A DNA stretch of 64,000 nt, taken from assembly GCF_045290345.1 (NCBI RefSeq), contig NZ_CP155447.1, positions 5,828,001 to 5,892,000 on the forward strand. Reading direction: 5' to 3'. The DNA comes from Singulisphaera sp045290345. Its GTDB lineage: Bacteria > Planctomycetota > Planctomycetia > Isosphaerales > Isosphaeraceae. The stretch's first letter is position 1; each line of letters opens with the position of its first letter. Under the pieces are notes generated by a model, which made no database searches, was not told the origin of the DNA, and was given only the letters and a program-made list of their open reading frames with translations. Shown here in pieces: positions 9,278 through 17,802 of this stretch. A program made the translations under genes and the position numbers.

Positions 9278-10270
9278 ATGAATGCCTTTGATTACGCCGC
9301 CCCCGCGAGCATCGAGGACGCCGTCAAGCTCCTCGGCACTCCCAAGAGTGAGGCGCTCTCGGGCGGCACCGACCTGCTCTGCCGCCTGAAAGACTACGTG
9401 TCCGACCCCGCCCGCGTCGTCTATCTCAAAGAGGTGAAGGCCCTGGCCGGCATCTCCGGGAGCCCGACGAGCGACGGCCTGACCATCGGCGCCGGGACTC
9501 TGCTCGCCGACGTCCTCGATCATAAGGGACTCCGCACGTCGTATCCCGCCCTCTGGCAGGCCACGCTCGAAGTGGGTACTCCGCAAATCCGCAACATGGC
9601 CTCGGTCGGCGGTAACCTCCTCCAGCGCCCCCGCTGCTGGTACTACCGCGCCGGCAACGGCCTGCTCGCCCTCAAGGATGGCAAGAGCCTGGTCCGCCAG
9701 GGGGACAACCGCCACCACGCCATCTTCCTGACCGACGGCGACGCCCTCTTCGTCAACCCGTCGAGCCTCGCCGCGCCGCTGATCGCCCTCGGGGCCGAGG
9801 CGACGATCGTCGGGCCTAAAGGAGAACGGACGGTCAAGGTCGAAGACCTCTACCAAATTCCCAAAAAGGACGCGGACCGCGAGTTGACGATCATTCCCGG
9901 TGAGGTGCTCACCAAGGTCACCATTCCGGCGGCCAAGGGGAAGAACGCCTCGTACGAGGCGCGACAGAAGCAGGCACACGACTGGCCGTTGGTGCTCGCC
10001 TCGGTCAATCTCACCCTGGACGGCGACAAGGTCTCCAAGGCCCGAGTGATCCTCGCGGGGGTCGCGCCGATCCCCTATCGGAGCGAGGAGGCCGAGAAGG
10101 CGATCGTGGGCCAGGCGATCACGATGGAGACCGCCGCCGCCGCCGGCGCGGCCGCCATCGCCGCGGCCAAACCGTTGTCGATGAACGAGTACAAGGTCAC
10201 CCTCACCAAAACCGCGGTCAAGCGTGCCCTGCTCGCCGCGGCCGGCAACCGGTACTGGGAGGAGGTCTGA
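9278..10270 (+). CDS. FAD-binding subunit, xanthine dehydrogenase family (PaoB/YagS-like)
   Basis: 330 residues with SGGTDLL at 28-34, a flavin-phosphate-binding loop of the CO-dehydrogenase/xanthine-dehydrogenase medium-subunit family, and IRNMASVGGNLLQRPRC further on. The RPRCWYYR sequence sits where PaoB and 4-hydroxybenzoyl-CoA reductase carry Cys ligands for an extra 4Fe-4S cluster, so an additional cluster is possible but unproven. The C-terminal CO_deh_flav_C-like domain begins around residue 220. It passes electrons from the Fe-S subunit to the final acceptor. Gene order is FeS-Moco-FAD, unlike paoABC, and no PaoD/XdhC-type maturation factor is next to it. Confidence 0.92.
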   Translation: MNAFDYAAPASIEDAVKLLGTPKSEALSGGTDLLCRLKDYVSDPARVVYLKEVKALAGISGSPTSDGLTIGAGTLLADVLDHKGLRTSYPALWQATLEVGTPQIRNMASVGGNLLQRPRCWYYRAGNGLLALKDGKSLVRQGDNRHHAIFLTDGDALFVNPSSLAAPLIALGAEATIVGPKGERTVKVEDLYQIPKKDADRELTIIPGEVLTKVTIPAAKGKNASYEARQKQAHDWPLVLASVNLTLDGDKVSKARVILAGVAPIPYRSEEAEKAIVGQAITMETAAAAGAAAIAAAKPLSMNEYKVTLTKTAVKRALLAAAGNRYWEEV

Positions 10271-10276
10271 ACGACG

Positions 10277-10513
10277 ATGTCCGACGGCGATCCGAACGAA
10301 CTGCCGGTTGTAGAATCGTCCGTCCCTTGCCGCCACCTGCGCAACAAGGGAATGTACGTCTACACCGATGTCGTTGAGAACGACTCGCACCCTGACTACG
10401 ACAACACCATCTTCTGGTGCCTGCAAACCATGAAGGGCTTCGGGCCCGACGATGACTTCGTCGAACGGTACGAATGCCGTAATCCGACCCGGGCGTGCTA
10501 CGAACCGATGTGA
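10277..10513 (+). CDS. Small Cys-containing protein at end of molybdenum-hydroxylase operon
   Basis: 78 residues, ATG at 10277, six bases after the FAD subunit. The preceding gene ends in GGGAGGAGG, giving a ribosome site and likely translational coupling. Four cysteines (about 18, 48, 67 and 74) plus an early His sit in PCRHL, FWCLQT, YECRNP and RACYEP contexts; this could bind metal or form disulfides. No signal peptide or membrane helix. I do not recognise the family. Its place in the operon suggests a subunit or maturation role for the hydroxylase, which is inference only. Confidence 0.72.
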   Translation: MSDGDPNELPVVESSVPCRHLRNKGMYVYTDVVENDSHPDYDNTIFWCLQTMKGFGPDDDFVERYECRNPTRACYEPM

Positions 10514-10942
10514 ACCCTCCGTTCAGATCAGGCACGTTCGACTTGATTCGATTGTGAGTCACCCCAGCCCCGAAGGAACGGTCGTCACTCGCTGACCTCC
10601 GCTCCCTCGGGGCTCTGGTCGTTTGAGCCCGGAAAGCGGGCCGTCCGGGTCAGTCCCAGACGGCTGGGGTTCACTCCCAACGGCCAGGCCGGCCGTTCTA
10701 CGGGATGAATGAATTCGGTAGGGCGAGGACGGTTCGGCCCCGGAATCGGTACAGACGATCGCCGTCCCAAACGACCAATCGATAGAACAGGAATGAATCG
10801 CGGACTCGTCAAGTTTTTTGAAATTCCTCTTGAATCGAGATCGACTTTGCGACCATTCTAATGTTGAGCCGTTACCCGCGACATGCGGCACGGCTTCTAC
10901 ATATCGGTTCCCGTCACTTCCTCGAGTAGGGAGAGAACTGCC
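10514..10942. other. Intergenic, no gene seen
   Basis: 429 bases with short GC-rich inverted matches such as GGCCAGGCCGGCC but no convincing ORF, tRNA or terminator with a T-tract. It probably holds the end of the hydroxylase transcript and the promoter of the small basic protein. Confidence 0.4.
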
Positions 10943-11068
10943 ATGGGCGACAAGGCACCGAAAGACAAGAACAAGCAAAAGAAGATCGACGACAAGAAGA
11001 AGGGCGCATCAGCCAAATCCGCGGCCGCGCCGGCTGCCCCGGTTTCGGCGAAATCAGCCAAAAAATAA
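10943..11068 (+). CDS. 41-residue lysine-rich protein
   Basis: The ATG at 10943 lies behind GGGAGAG with good spacing. The product starts MGDKAPKDKNKQKKIDDKKK and ends in an Ala/Ser/Lys tail, so it is very basic and probably disordered. Comparable tiny basic proteins with an MGDK start occur in many bacteria and are annotated only as hypothetical. Nucleic-acid binding is possible from charge alone. Two hairpins follow before the convergent gene. Confidence 0.65.
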   Translation: MGDKAPKDKNKQKKIDDKKKGASAKSAAAPAAPVSAKSAKK

Positions 11069-11091
11069 CGGCTCAACGAATTGGGGAGTGG

Positions 11092-11115
11092 CGTCTCGCC
11101 CACCGAGGCGAGACG
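11092..11115. terminator. Hairpin between convergent genes (copy 1)
   Basis: CGTCTCGCC (11092-11100) pairs perfectly with GGCGAGACG (11107-11115) around CACCGA. There is no T-tract, so it could be a hairpin stop for either direction or an RNA-stabilising structure. Confidence 0.5.
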
Positions 11116-11195
11116 TGGCTCACACCTCCGTTGACCGCTGGACTCGTTGCGGCGAAGTCGGCCAACGAGTCACGACAGACCTGATCAGCATGATG

Positions 11196-11224
11196 CGTCT
11201 CGCCCCGCCCACTGAGGCGAGGCG
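11196..11224. terminator. Hairpin between convergent genes (copy 2)
   Basis: CGTCTCGCC (11196-11204) faces GGCGAGGCG (11216-11224), a near-copy of the hairpin 80 bases to the left with one wobble pair. The repeated stem suggests a duplicated termination element at this convergent junction. Confidence 0.4.
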
Positions 11225-11226
11225 CG

Positions 11227-12810
11227 TCACGCCTCCATCGACCGAGACATTCGTCTCGGATCGATCCCTTGCCGGAGGTTTTCCTGGGCGGTTGCCAGGC
11301 TCCGCGTGCTCAGCGCCACGGTGAACGGATGGCTGGGGACGGAATGTTGCGCATCGGAGAGTTGCCCGGCCAACGCCAGCGCGGATTGGCCCAGGTACTC
11401 CCGGCCGCCGGCCTGCCAGAACGAGGCCATCCAGTAGAGCATCCGCCGATAGAGCTCGAGTTGGCCGAACAGCCGGTGCTCGAACAGGAAACGATAAGCG
11501 CCCGCGTCCCGCTTGGGGTTGGGCAAAGCCTCCGCCCCCTCGCGAAGCGCAATTTCCTCAGCCAATTCGTAAGTCAACGGCGAGTCATCGAGCCAGCTCG
11601 GGCAGGCGTCGAGCACAGCTTGGGCTCGGTCGAACATTTCGTCGAAGGGGAGCACCGAGGGATCCCATCCCGGAAAGGGAGCGGGGAACGGGAGCGCACG
11701 GAATCCGGGAGGCATCGTGGCCTCGAGCCAGTAGCGAAGCGTGGGAGGGGTGGATCGGCCGCAGAGCAAGACGCTCCCACCCAGGAGCCGGAGGGCCAGC
11801 TCGGGCACGTTCTCGACGATTTCGAGATCGGTCTGCTCAACGAGTTCTTCGAAGAGGCCGGCTTCCTGCGGCGAGTCGAGGTCGGCCTGGCCGATCACGT
11901 CGCAAACTCCCTGGCTCACGTCGCAGACAAAGGCCCCGGCCGCCAGTGAACCCTTCCGATACGAGGCGAGCACAATCGTGCCACGCCCTCGCCCGTCGAG
12001 CGCGGTGACCAGCGATCGGGCCACGCTCGACTCGGTCTGGATCGCAGTCGTCGCCTGCCCAACCGCGGGGAGGTCGACCTTGGAGCGGCCCGTCAGCCAG
12101 TCCTTGGCTCGTGCCACCACCTCGGCGTCGGGATGGTCGGCGGCGATTGACTCCCAGACCGCAACCAGGTGCTCGTGAGTTTCGCTGGGCTGGGACAAGG
12201 CCTCGAGAGCGGCGGCCCGAGTCGGAGGATCATGAGCGAAGCAGAGGAGCCGGAGGAATTCAGCGAGCCCCGGCCCGATCGGCCCTTGGGCCAGGCCCTC
12301 GATAATCTGGGGCCGAATCTCGGGTTCCACGGCACCGAGGCCCTGAAGCGCCAGCCAGGTCCCCTCGGGATCCCCTTCGAGTTGCTCGGCCAGTTGCTCG
12401 AGCGATCCTTCCTCATCAAGCAGTTCGTCGAGCTCTTCCGAGCGCGCGACGAGTTCGGGGAACTCGTCGAGAAGCTCCGCCCCATCCAGCAGCGTCACCA
12501 CTTCCCAGGTCCGCTCGGGAGAAAGGTGAGGCTGGCTGACCAGAGCCGTCCCCAGCTCACGTAGCAGCGCCGGGGTCGCGTGGGCCTCGATGATCCGCAG
12601 AATCACCTCTCCCTCGGTCCCGCTGAGGTCCGACATCCGCTCGCGGGCAGCGGCGAGCAGGCGGTCGGCCGGTACCCGTTCGATCAATCGATCCAACTGT
12701 TCGTCGCGCTGGCGTTCGGTCCACTCGGGGTGGGTGCGAAACGCCTCGAGGAGGGCTTCGGGAGTCTCATCGTCCGATGAGGTCAAGTGGTCGGGCGGCT
12801 GCGGGTCCAT
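11227..12810 (-). CDS. Hypothetical helical-repeat (HEAT-like) cytoplasmic protein
   Basis: 527 residues from the ATG at 12810, chosen because GGAG lies six bases upstream; the frame is open to 12876. The first half is acidic and made of short Leu-rich helices (LLEAF, LLRELG, ALQGLGAVEPEIR, RAAALEALSQ), reminiscent of HEAT-type alpha-solenoid repeats. The second half is mixed, with TIVLASYRKGSLAAGAFVCDV and a C-terminal helical region. No signal peptide, no catalytic motif seen. It lies downstream of the helicase gene on the same strand with a gap of about 155 bases. Function unknown; a protein-binding scaffold is plausible. Confidence 0.7.
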   Translation of the reverse strand: MDPQPPDHLTSSDDETPEALLEAFRTHPEWTERQRDEQLDRLIERVPADRLLAAARERMSDLSGTEGEVILRIIEAHATPALLRELGTALVSQPHLSPERTWEVVTLLDGAELLDEFPELVARSEELDELLDEEGSLEQLAEQLEGDPEGTWLALQGLGAVEPEIRPQIIEGLAQGPIGPGLAEFLRLLCFAHDPPTRAAALEALSQPSETHEHLVAVWESIAADHPDAEVVARAKDWLTGRSKVDLPAVGQATTAIQTESSVARSLVTALDGRGRGTIVLASYRKGSLAAGAFVCDVSQGVCDVIGQADLDSPQEAGLFEELVEQTDLEIVENVPELALRLLGGSVLLCGRSTPPTLRYWLEATMPPGFRALPFPAPFPGWDPSVLPFDEMFDRAQAVLDACPSWLDDSPLTYELAEEIALREGAEALPNPKRDAGAYRFLFEHRLFGQLELYRRMLYWMASFWQAGGREYLGQSALALAGQLSDAQHSVPSHPFTVALSTRSLATAQENLRQGIDPRRMSRSMEA

Positions 12811-12965
12811 GCGCGCTCCGGTGAGCTTGGCCAGGATTATTCTCGGCCTATTAAGCTGCCAGACCGGCCGTTGCACGACAAGGTGAATCGGAGCCGGTTC
12901 CTCCTGGAGAGCCGACCACGAGGAGTCCTCGCCCCCATTCCATCATCGTGTCCAAACGGGTCGAT

Positions 12966-14990
12966 TCAGTCTTGGTCCGGTCGCAACCACCCGGCATCGA
13001 ACTCGGTCTCCAGTACGACCGGTTCGTAGAGACTCGGGTCGATCTCGGTCAGGAATCGGCTCGGCGTGGCAACGACGTTGGGGCCTCGTCCTCCTCGAGA
13101 GATCAGAAGCGGGTAGGTCAGGTAGAGCTCATCCATGGCGCGGGTGACCGCAACGTAGAAAATCCGACGCTCCTCATCCTCGCCCCCCGGCTCTCCCAGG
13201 GCCCGGTAGTTCGGGAAGTTCTCCTCGATCAGGCGGGGGACGAACACACGCGACCACTCCAGCCCCTTGGCCTGGTGAATCGTACTCAGGACCAGGATTT
13301 CCGCCGGGTTATCCCCCTCGGCGAGCGTGTCCATGCCGTAGACGTCGCCAGCCAAGAGGAGTTCGGCGATCAAGCGTTCGAGACTCTCGTAGCGTGCGGC
13401 GAGCACGCCGAGTTGCTCGATGTCGGCGATCCGGTTGTCGGGGCGGTCGTACTTCACGCGGAGCGTCGCGGGGTATCCCCCCTCGAGCAGCGCCGCGATC
13501 GCGGCGGCCGGATTGCTCTCCGGGCCGGACGCCCTGATCTTGTTCAGATCGGCCACCAGCCCGGCGAAGAACCCCTTGCTCTTGGCCGGCACCAGCGCCA
13601 TCGTCTCGGCCGTGGCGAGCCGCTCCAGGGGATCGGCAGACCGGGCGAGATGCTCGCAGATCGCAGCGGCCTTGACCTGTCCGATCCCCGGCAAGAGGAG
13701 CAGGACACGCCTCCAGGCTGCGTCGTCGCGTGGGTTGACCAGAATTCGAAAATAGGCCAGGGCATCCTTGATATGCGCCTGCTCGAAGAAGCGCAGACCA
13801 CTCCGCACCGTATACTGGATGCCTCGTGAGACGAGGTCGGCCTGGAGCAGAATACTGTCGTGGTGGTTGCGATAGAGAACCGCCATCCGGTTCAGCGCCA
13901 CGCCTTGCTCGTGGCACTCGAGGATTTGCTGGCAGAGAAACTCCGCCTCCTCATAGGCATCCGCCGTGGGAACCGCGATCGGCCGGACGCCTCCCGAACG
14001 GGCCGAGACCAGGGTCTTGGGAAACCCTGAGAGATTGTGGGCGATCGACGCATTCGTGAATGCGACGATCTCGGGGGTCGACCGATAATTCACCTCGAGC
14101 TGGAACAGCCGCGCTCCCGGATGGCGGTCCGGGAACTTGAGAATATTATCATAATTGGCTCCCCGAAACCGGTAGATCGACTGCGCATCGTCGCCAACCG
14201 CGGTCAGATTCCCGGAACCGGCCCGCGCGATCGCCTCGACCAAGGCGACTTGCACGATGTTGGTGTCCTGCATCTCGTCGATGAGAATATGGCGGAACAT
14301 CCGCCCTTGGGCAGCGAGCTGGTCGGGGAACTCGCGGATCAGGCGCCCCCACTGCCCGAGCAGGTCGTCGTAGTCCATGCAGTTGGCCGCGCGCTTGCGA
14401 CCGGCATAGGCTTCCGCCGTCTTCTCGAGATGCCCGCGCCACGGCTCGAGGTCAGGATGGCGCTCGGCCAGGACCTCGTCCAGCGGGCGGCCGACGTTGA
14501 AGACGAAGCTCAAGAGGTGCTGCACCAAGGCGGGCTTCGGGGCCATCTTCCCGGTCCCGAACAGCCCGGCGTCGTTCATCGCCAGTCGAATCAGGTCGAG
14601 TTGATCCTCACTGTCGAGAATCGTGAAATTCGTCCCATACCCCAGCAACGTGGCCGATCGCCGGAGCATTCGATTGCCGACATGATGAAACGTACCTGCC
14701 CAGACTCGCGCCGCATTGGGACCGATCAGTGACTCAAGGCGTCCGACCATCTCGCGCGCCGCGCGGCGGGTGAACGTGACCAGGAGGATCGACTCGGCGG
14801 GGACCCCCTTGGCGATCAAATAGGCGACCCGATAGGTAATCACCCGCGTCTTCCCCGAGCCGGGACCGGCCAGGATCAGATTCGCGCCGTCGGGTGCGAA
14901 GGCGGCCAGACGCTGCGATTCGTTGAGGTCCTGGCCAAATCGCTCTGCGAGCCGTTGATCGGCAACTTTCTTGAGCTGAATTTTCCGCAT
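12966..14990 (-). CDS. UvrD/Rep-type superfamily 1 DNA helicase
   Basis: 674 residues. Walker A is AGPGSGKT at 41-48; motif II is DEMQDTN at 238-244; GDDAQSIYRFRGA gives motif III; VAVTRAMDELYL near the C-terminus is motif VI. The early LNESQRLAA is the Q motif. This is a 3'-5' DNA helicase of the UvrD/PcrA/Rep class, acting in repair or replication restart in the cytoplasm. It lacks the long nuclease tails of AddA/RecB and is slightly shorter than PcrA. Which UvrD subgroup it belongs to needs a tree. Start is the ATG at 14990. Confidence 0.92.
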   Translation of the reverse strand: MRKIQLKKVADQRLAERFGQDLNESQRLAAFAPDGANLILAGPGSGKTRVITYRVAYLIAKGVPAESILLVTFTRRAAREMVGRLESLIGPNAARVWAGTFHHVGNRMLRRSATLLGYGTNFTILDSEDQLDLIRLAMNDAGLFGTGKMAPKPALVQHLLSFVFNVGRPLDEVLAERHPDLEPWRGHLEKTAEAYAGRKRAANCMDYDDLLGQWGRLIREFPDQLAAQGRMFRHILIDEMQDTNIVQVALVEAIARAGSGNLTAVGDDAQSIYRFRGANYDNILKFPDRHPGARLFQLEVNYRSTPEIVAFTNASIAHNLSGFPKTLVSARSGGVRPIAVPTADAYEEAEFLCQQILECHEQGVALNRMAVLYRNHHDSILLQADLVSRGIQYTVRSGLRFFEQAHIKDALAYFRILVNPRDDAAWRRVLLLLPGIGQVKAAAICEHLARSADPLERLATAETMALVPAKSKGFFAGLVADLNKIRASGPESNPAAAIAALLEGGYPATLRVKYDRPDNRIADIEQLGVLAARYESLERLIAELLLAGDVYGMDTLAEGDNPAEILVLSTIHQAKGLEWSRVFVPRLIEENFPNYRALGEPGGEDEERRIFYVAVTRAMDELYLTYPLLISRGGRGPNVVATPSRFLTEIDPSLYEPVVLETEFDAGWLRPDQD

Positions 14991-15547
14991 GCAAATCCCG
15001 GCTGATCATCCTTAGGGGATGATAGGGCGTGTTGAAATCGTCCTCAGGGATCCCATTATACGACGACCCGAAACCCTGAAAACCAGGCTCTCTACCCGGG
15101 CAGTCTGACCTTCCCCAAACTCACCCTCAAAAGTGCCCGCTCGCCGCGGCCACTCCGCAACGAATCCCACGGTATCCAGGTCAATTCGAAATGGTTCAGG
15201 AGACGTGAGAGACTTTGATGCCGTTTATTTTCGCGGTTTCGGCATGGACGGCAAGGCATTCTCCTTGTATGTTTGAGAGCCGAGACGAATCCTTTCTGTG
15301 CCTTGCAGGGTGGAAACCTGAGGGAATGTTTCAACCTGCCAACACCTCTCTGGGTTTCGTCTCAGCAGATTCTCCCTACGCCGACCGACGGCCGGAACCA
15401 CTGGGGATGAACTCCTGACCGAGAGGTTCCTTCGACCTCGTTGGATTTCCACCCGATCTATTGCCCGCGACTTCCGTCGTGTCGGATGGCACGGCACCTG
15501 CCACCGTTTTAATCGGTTGCCTCCCCCATTTACTCCGAGCGACTGCC
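14991..15547 (+). promoter_or_regulatory. Long intergenic/leader region before rho
   Basis: 557 bases between the divergent helicase and rho. Around 15307-15343 GCAGGGTGGAAAC is followed by GTTTCAACCTGC, an imperfect hairpin. No ORF is convincing. Long untranslated leaders with autoregulation are known for rho in other bacteria; that this is one is inference. Confidence 0.35.
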
Positions 15548-16678
15548 ATGAGCACGGCCGAACAATCCTGTTCCGGTGTCTTGGAGATGCACCCCAAAGG
15601 GTACGGATTCCTCAGAGACCCCGCGCGGAATTATAAGGTGGGGACGAACGACGTTTACGTTGGCTCTCCCCTGCTGGCCAAGTTCCAGCTCCGCCAAGGG
15701 GTGCGACTGACAGGTCGGGTCGAAGGTCCGGCCAAGCGGGGCGAATCGCTCCGGCTCGCCGAACTTACGGAAATCGAAGGCCGAACGCCCGATCAGTATC
15801 TCGGACTTCGGGGCTTCGATGACTTGACCGCGATCGACCCCCACGACCGGATTCATCTCGAAGTCGGCCCCGAGCCTCTCGGGATGCGCGTGATGGACCT
15901 GCTCACGCCCATCGGCAAAGGTCAGCGCGGGCTGATCGTGGCTCCTCCGCGAACCGGCAAGACGATTCTCCTCCAGCAACTGGCCGCCTCCGTCACCAAG
16001 AATCACCCCGAACTCACCCTGTTCGTCCTCTTGATCGACGAGCGGCCCGAAGAAGTGACCGACATGCGCCGGACGATTCAAGGCGAGGTCATTGCCTCGT
16101 CCTCGGATCATTCCACCGAGGAGCACATCCGGCTCGCCCAATTGACAGTCGATCGCGCCAAGCGAATCGCCGAGACGGGTGGGCAGGTCCTGATCCTTCT
16201 CGACAGCCTGACTCGCCTCGCCCGGGCCTACAACAAAGGATCAAACTCAGGCCGAACGATGTCGGGCGGAATGGACATCAAGGCGATGGACGTCCCCAAG
16301 CGACTCTTCGGCGCCGCGCGAACCTTTGATGAAGGCGGCTCGCTCACCGTCCTGGCCACCGCACTCATCGACACCGGCAGCCGGATGGACGAACTCATCT
16401 TCCAGGAGTTCAAGGGGACCGGCAACATGGAGGTCGTCCTCGACCGCCGCCTGTCCGACCGCCGCGTCTGGCCGGCCATCGACATTCAGCAGTCGGGCAC
16501 CCGTAAGGAAGAACGACTCCTCGACCAGGAAACCCTCGGACGCGTCAACCTGCTCCGCCGTAGCCTCTCGGAGCTCAAACCGACCGAAGCCATGGAATCG
16601 CTGGTCAGACAGATGGCCAAGTTCCCCAGCAACAAAGCCTTTCTCGAACGAATCGGCCAGTTCCAGAAAGATCATTGA
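15548..16678 (+). CDS. rho: Transcription termination factor Rho
   Basis: 376 residues from the ATG at 15548. The cold-shock-like RNA-binding domain occupies about 8-75 (GYGFLR as RNP1-like motif). The RecA-like ATPase has APPRTGKT at 132-139, LLIDERPEEVTDM (Walker B region), LLDSLTRLARAYN, and the Q- and R-loop segments. It is a hexameric RNA translocase that ends transcription. At 376 residues it is shorter than E. coli Rho (419): the N-terminal helix-bundle Rho_N domain is absent. The frame runs upstream to 15461, but that extension does not resemble Rho_N. It is monocistronic here. Confidence 0.96.
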   Translation: MSTAEQSCSGVLEMHPKGYGFLRDPARNYKVGTNDVYVGSPLLAKFQLRQGVRLTGRVEGPAKRGESLRLAELTEIEGRTPDQYLGLRGFDDLTAIDPHDRIHLEVGPEPLGMRVMDLLTPIGKGQRGLIVAPPRTGKTILLQQLAASVTKNHPELTLFVLLIDERPEEVTDMRRTIQGEVIASSSDHSTEEHIRLAQLTVDRAKRIAETGGQVLILLDSLTRLARAYNKGSNSGRTMSGGMDIKAMDVPKRLFGAARTFDEGGSLTVLATALIDTGSRMDELIFQEFKGTGNMEVVLDRRLSDRRVWPAIDIQQSGTRKEERLLDQETLGRVNLLRRSLSELKPTEAMESLVRQMAKFPSNKAFLERIGQFQKDH

Positions 16679-16838
16679 CGACCGCGCCAAATGAGTCGCC
16701 CGGCCGATTCTCTAGAGAGGTTCACCCTTGGGTTGCGCCCATTCGGCCCCTCCCTCTCGGTTGACTACGAACTCAGACGAAGACAGGAAGCCGAGGCTCC
16801 CGATTCCTCCACAGTGCGCAACTCCATCGTGAGCCGCG

Positions 16839-17471
16839 CTAGTCGTCCTTGAGCCTCTTGATCAGGATCTCCCGAAATTGGATCGGGCCGCCTTCGGATT
16901 GCCAACCGATGTGGCCGCTGTCTGGCGAGGCCCCGGTACCCTGGGCGACCTCGACTCCATTGATCGTGGACGTGATTCGGCCGTTCTGGCAGGTCACTTC
17001 GAGGTGGTTCCACTGGCCGATCGGCTTGATTGCTTGCTTCTGTGCCTGGGCGTTCTTGGCCCCTGAGAATTTGGCGCCGAAGATCGCGAAGGTATTCCCG
17101 GAGTCGGCGTTCAGAAGTTGGACCTCGATCGACTTTGGCCAGACCTTGTGCGGCTTCTGAACATGCAGAAGCACACCACTGTTGCCGTTGAACCTGGCAT
17201 CATCGGCCAGGCCCTCAGGGCGATCGTATCTCCAGTCGAGCTTCAGAATATAATTGTGATAGGTATCCTTGGTGGCAAAGTAGCCGTTGGTTTTTCCAAG
17301 GACCTTGATCTCGCCCTCCACGATCTTCAGCGATTCGGGGCTGATTCCGATCAGGTCGAACTGGGCGGGGTCATCTCCCTTGACCAGCGCGACGAAGCCG
17401 TCATCGGCCCTGGCTGAAATGGAAACCGTGAGTGCGGCGATCGCCATCACCATCCAGGAGCACCGGCGCAT
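16839..17471 (-). CDS. Secreted DUF1080 (3-keto-disaccharide hydrolase-like) protein
   Basis: 210 residues with a signal peptide (to ARADD around residue 23). The rest reads as a DUF1080 beta-jellyroll: SPESLKIVEGEIKVLG near the start, DYHNYILKLDWRYD-type strands, NSGVLLHV, and a GHIGWQSEGGPIQFREILIK ending that is characteristic of the family. Related proteins bind or hydrolyse glycosides outside the cytoplasm, including 3-keto-glycosides. The ATG at 17471 has AAAGG eight bases upstream. It is convergent with rho and stands alone, so its substrate is not indicated. Confidence 0.88.
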   Translation of the reverse strand: MRRCSWMVMAIAALTVSISARADDGFVALVKGDDPAQFDLIGISPESLKIVEGEIKVLGKTNGYFATKDTYHNYILKLDWRYDRPEGLADDARFNGNSGVLLHVQKPHKVWPKSIEVQLLNADSGNTFAIFGAKFSGAKNAQAQKQAIKPIGQWNHLEVTCQNGRITSTINGVEVAQGTGASPDSGHIGWQSEGGPIQFREILIKRLKDD

Positions 17472-17802
17472 GAGATCGACCTTTCTGGAGCGAGGGAACC
17501 ATACTCTTTCGAGCCCGGGGGCTTGATCGGACCAACTCGAGTATCATGGCGAGTGGGGTTGAGAGCAAACCGACCGGTTTGGCCCGTGGTTCCGAACCTA
17601 CTTCTACTTCCTTGGTGCGCTCAGCCGCAAGGTCCAGGCGGCCTCAAGAGTCGAGACGAGCAAAGCCAAAGACTGACCGCAAGTTAACTGGGGGGTAGGC
17701 TCGCCCGGGTCTTTTCCAGAAGGCACAACGCGTTAACCCACGAGGTTGCGTCCGCTGTCTCATGAGTTTCTGAGTTCCCAAGCGATTCACGGGGCTGCAA
17801 TC
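17472..17802. promoter_or_regulatory. Intergenic between divergent genes
   Basis: 331 bases between the DUF1080 gene and the TPR gene, which diverge. It should contain both promoters. No ORF, palindrome or repeat of note was found. Confidence 0.35.

Noticed and set aside
10600..10700. Possible tRNA-like folding
   Set aside because: GC-rich pairing was noticed but no anticodon arm or T-loop consensus fits.
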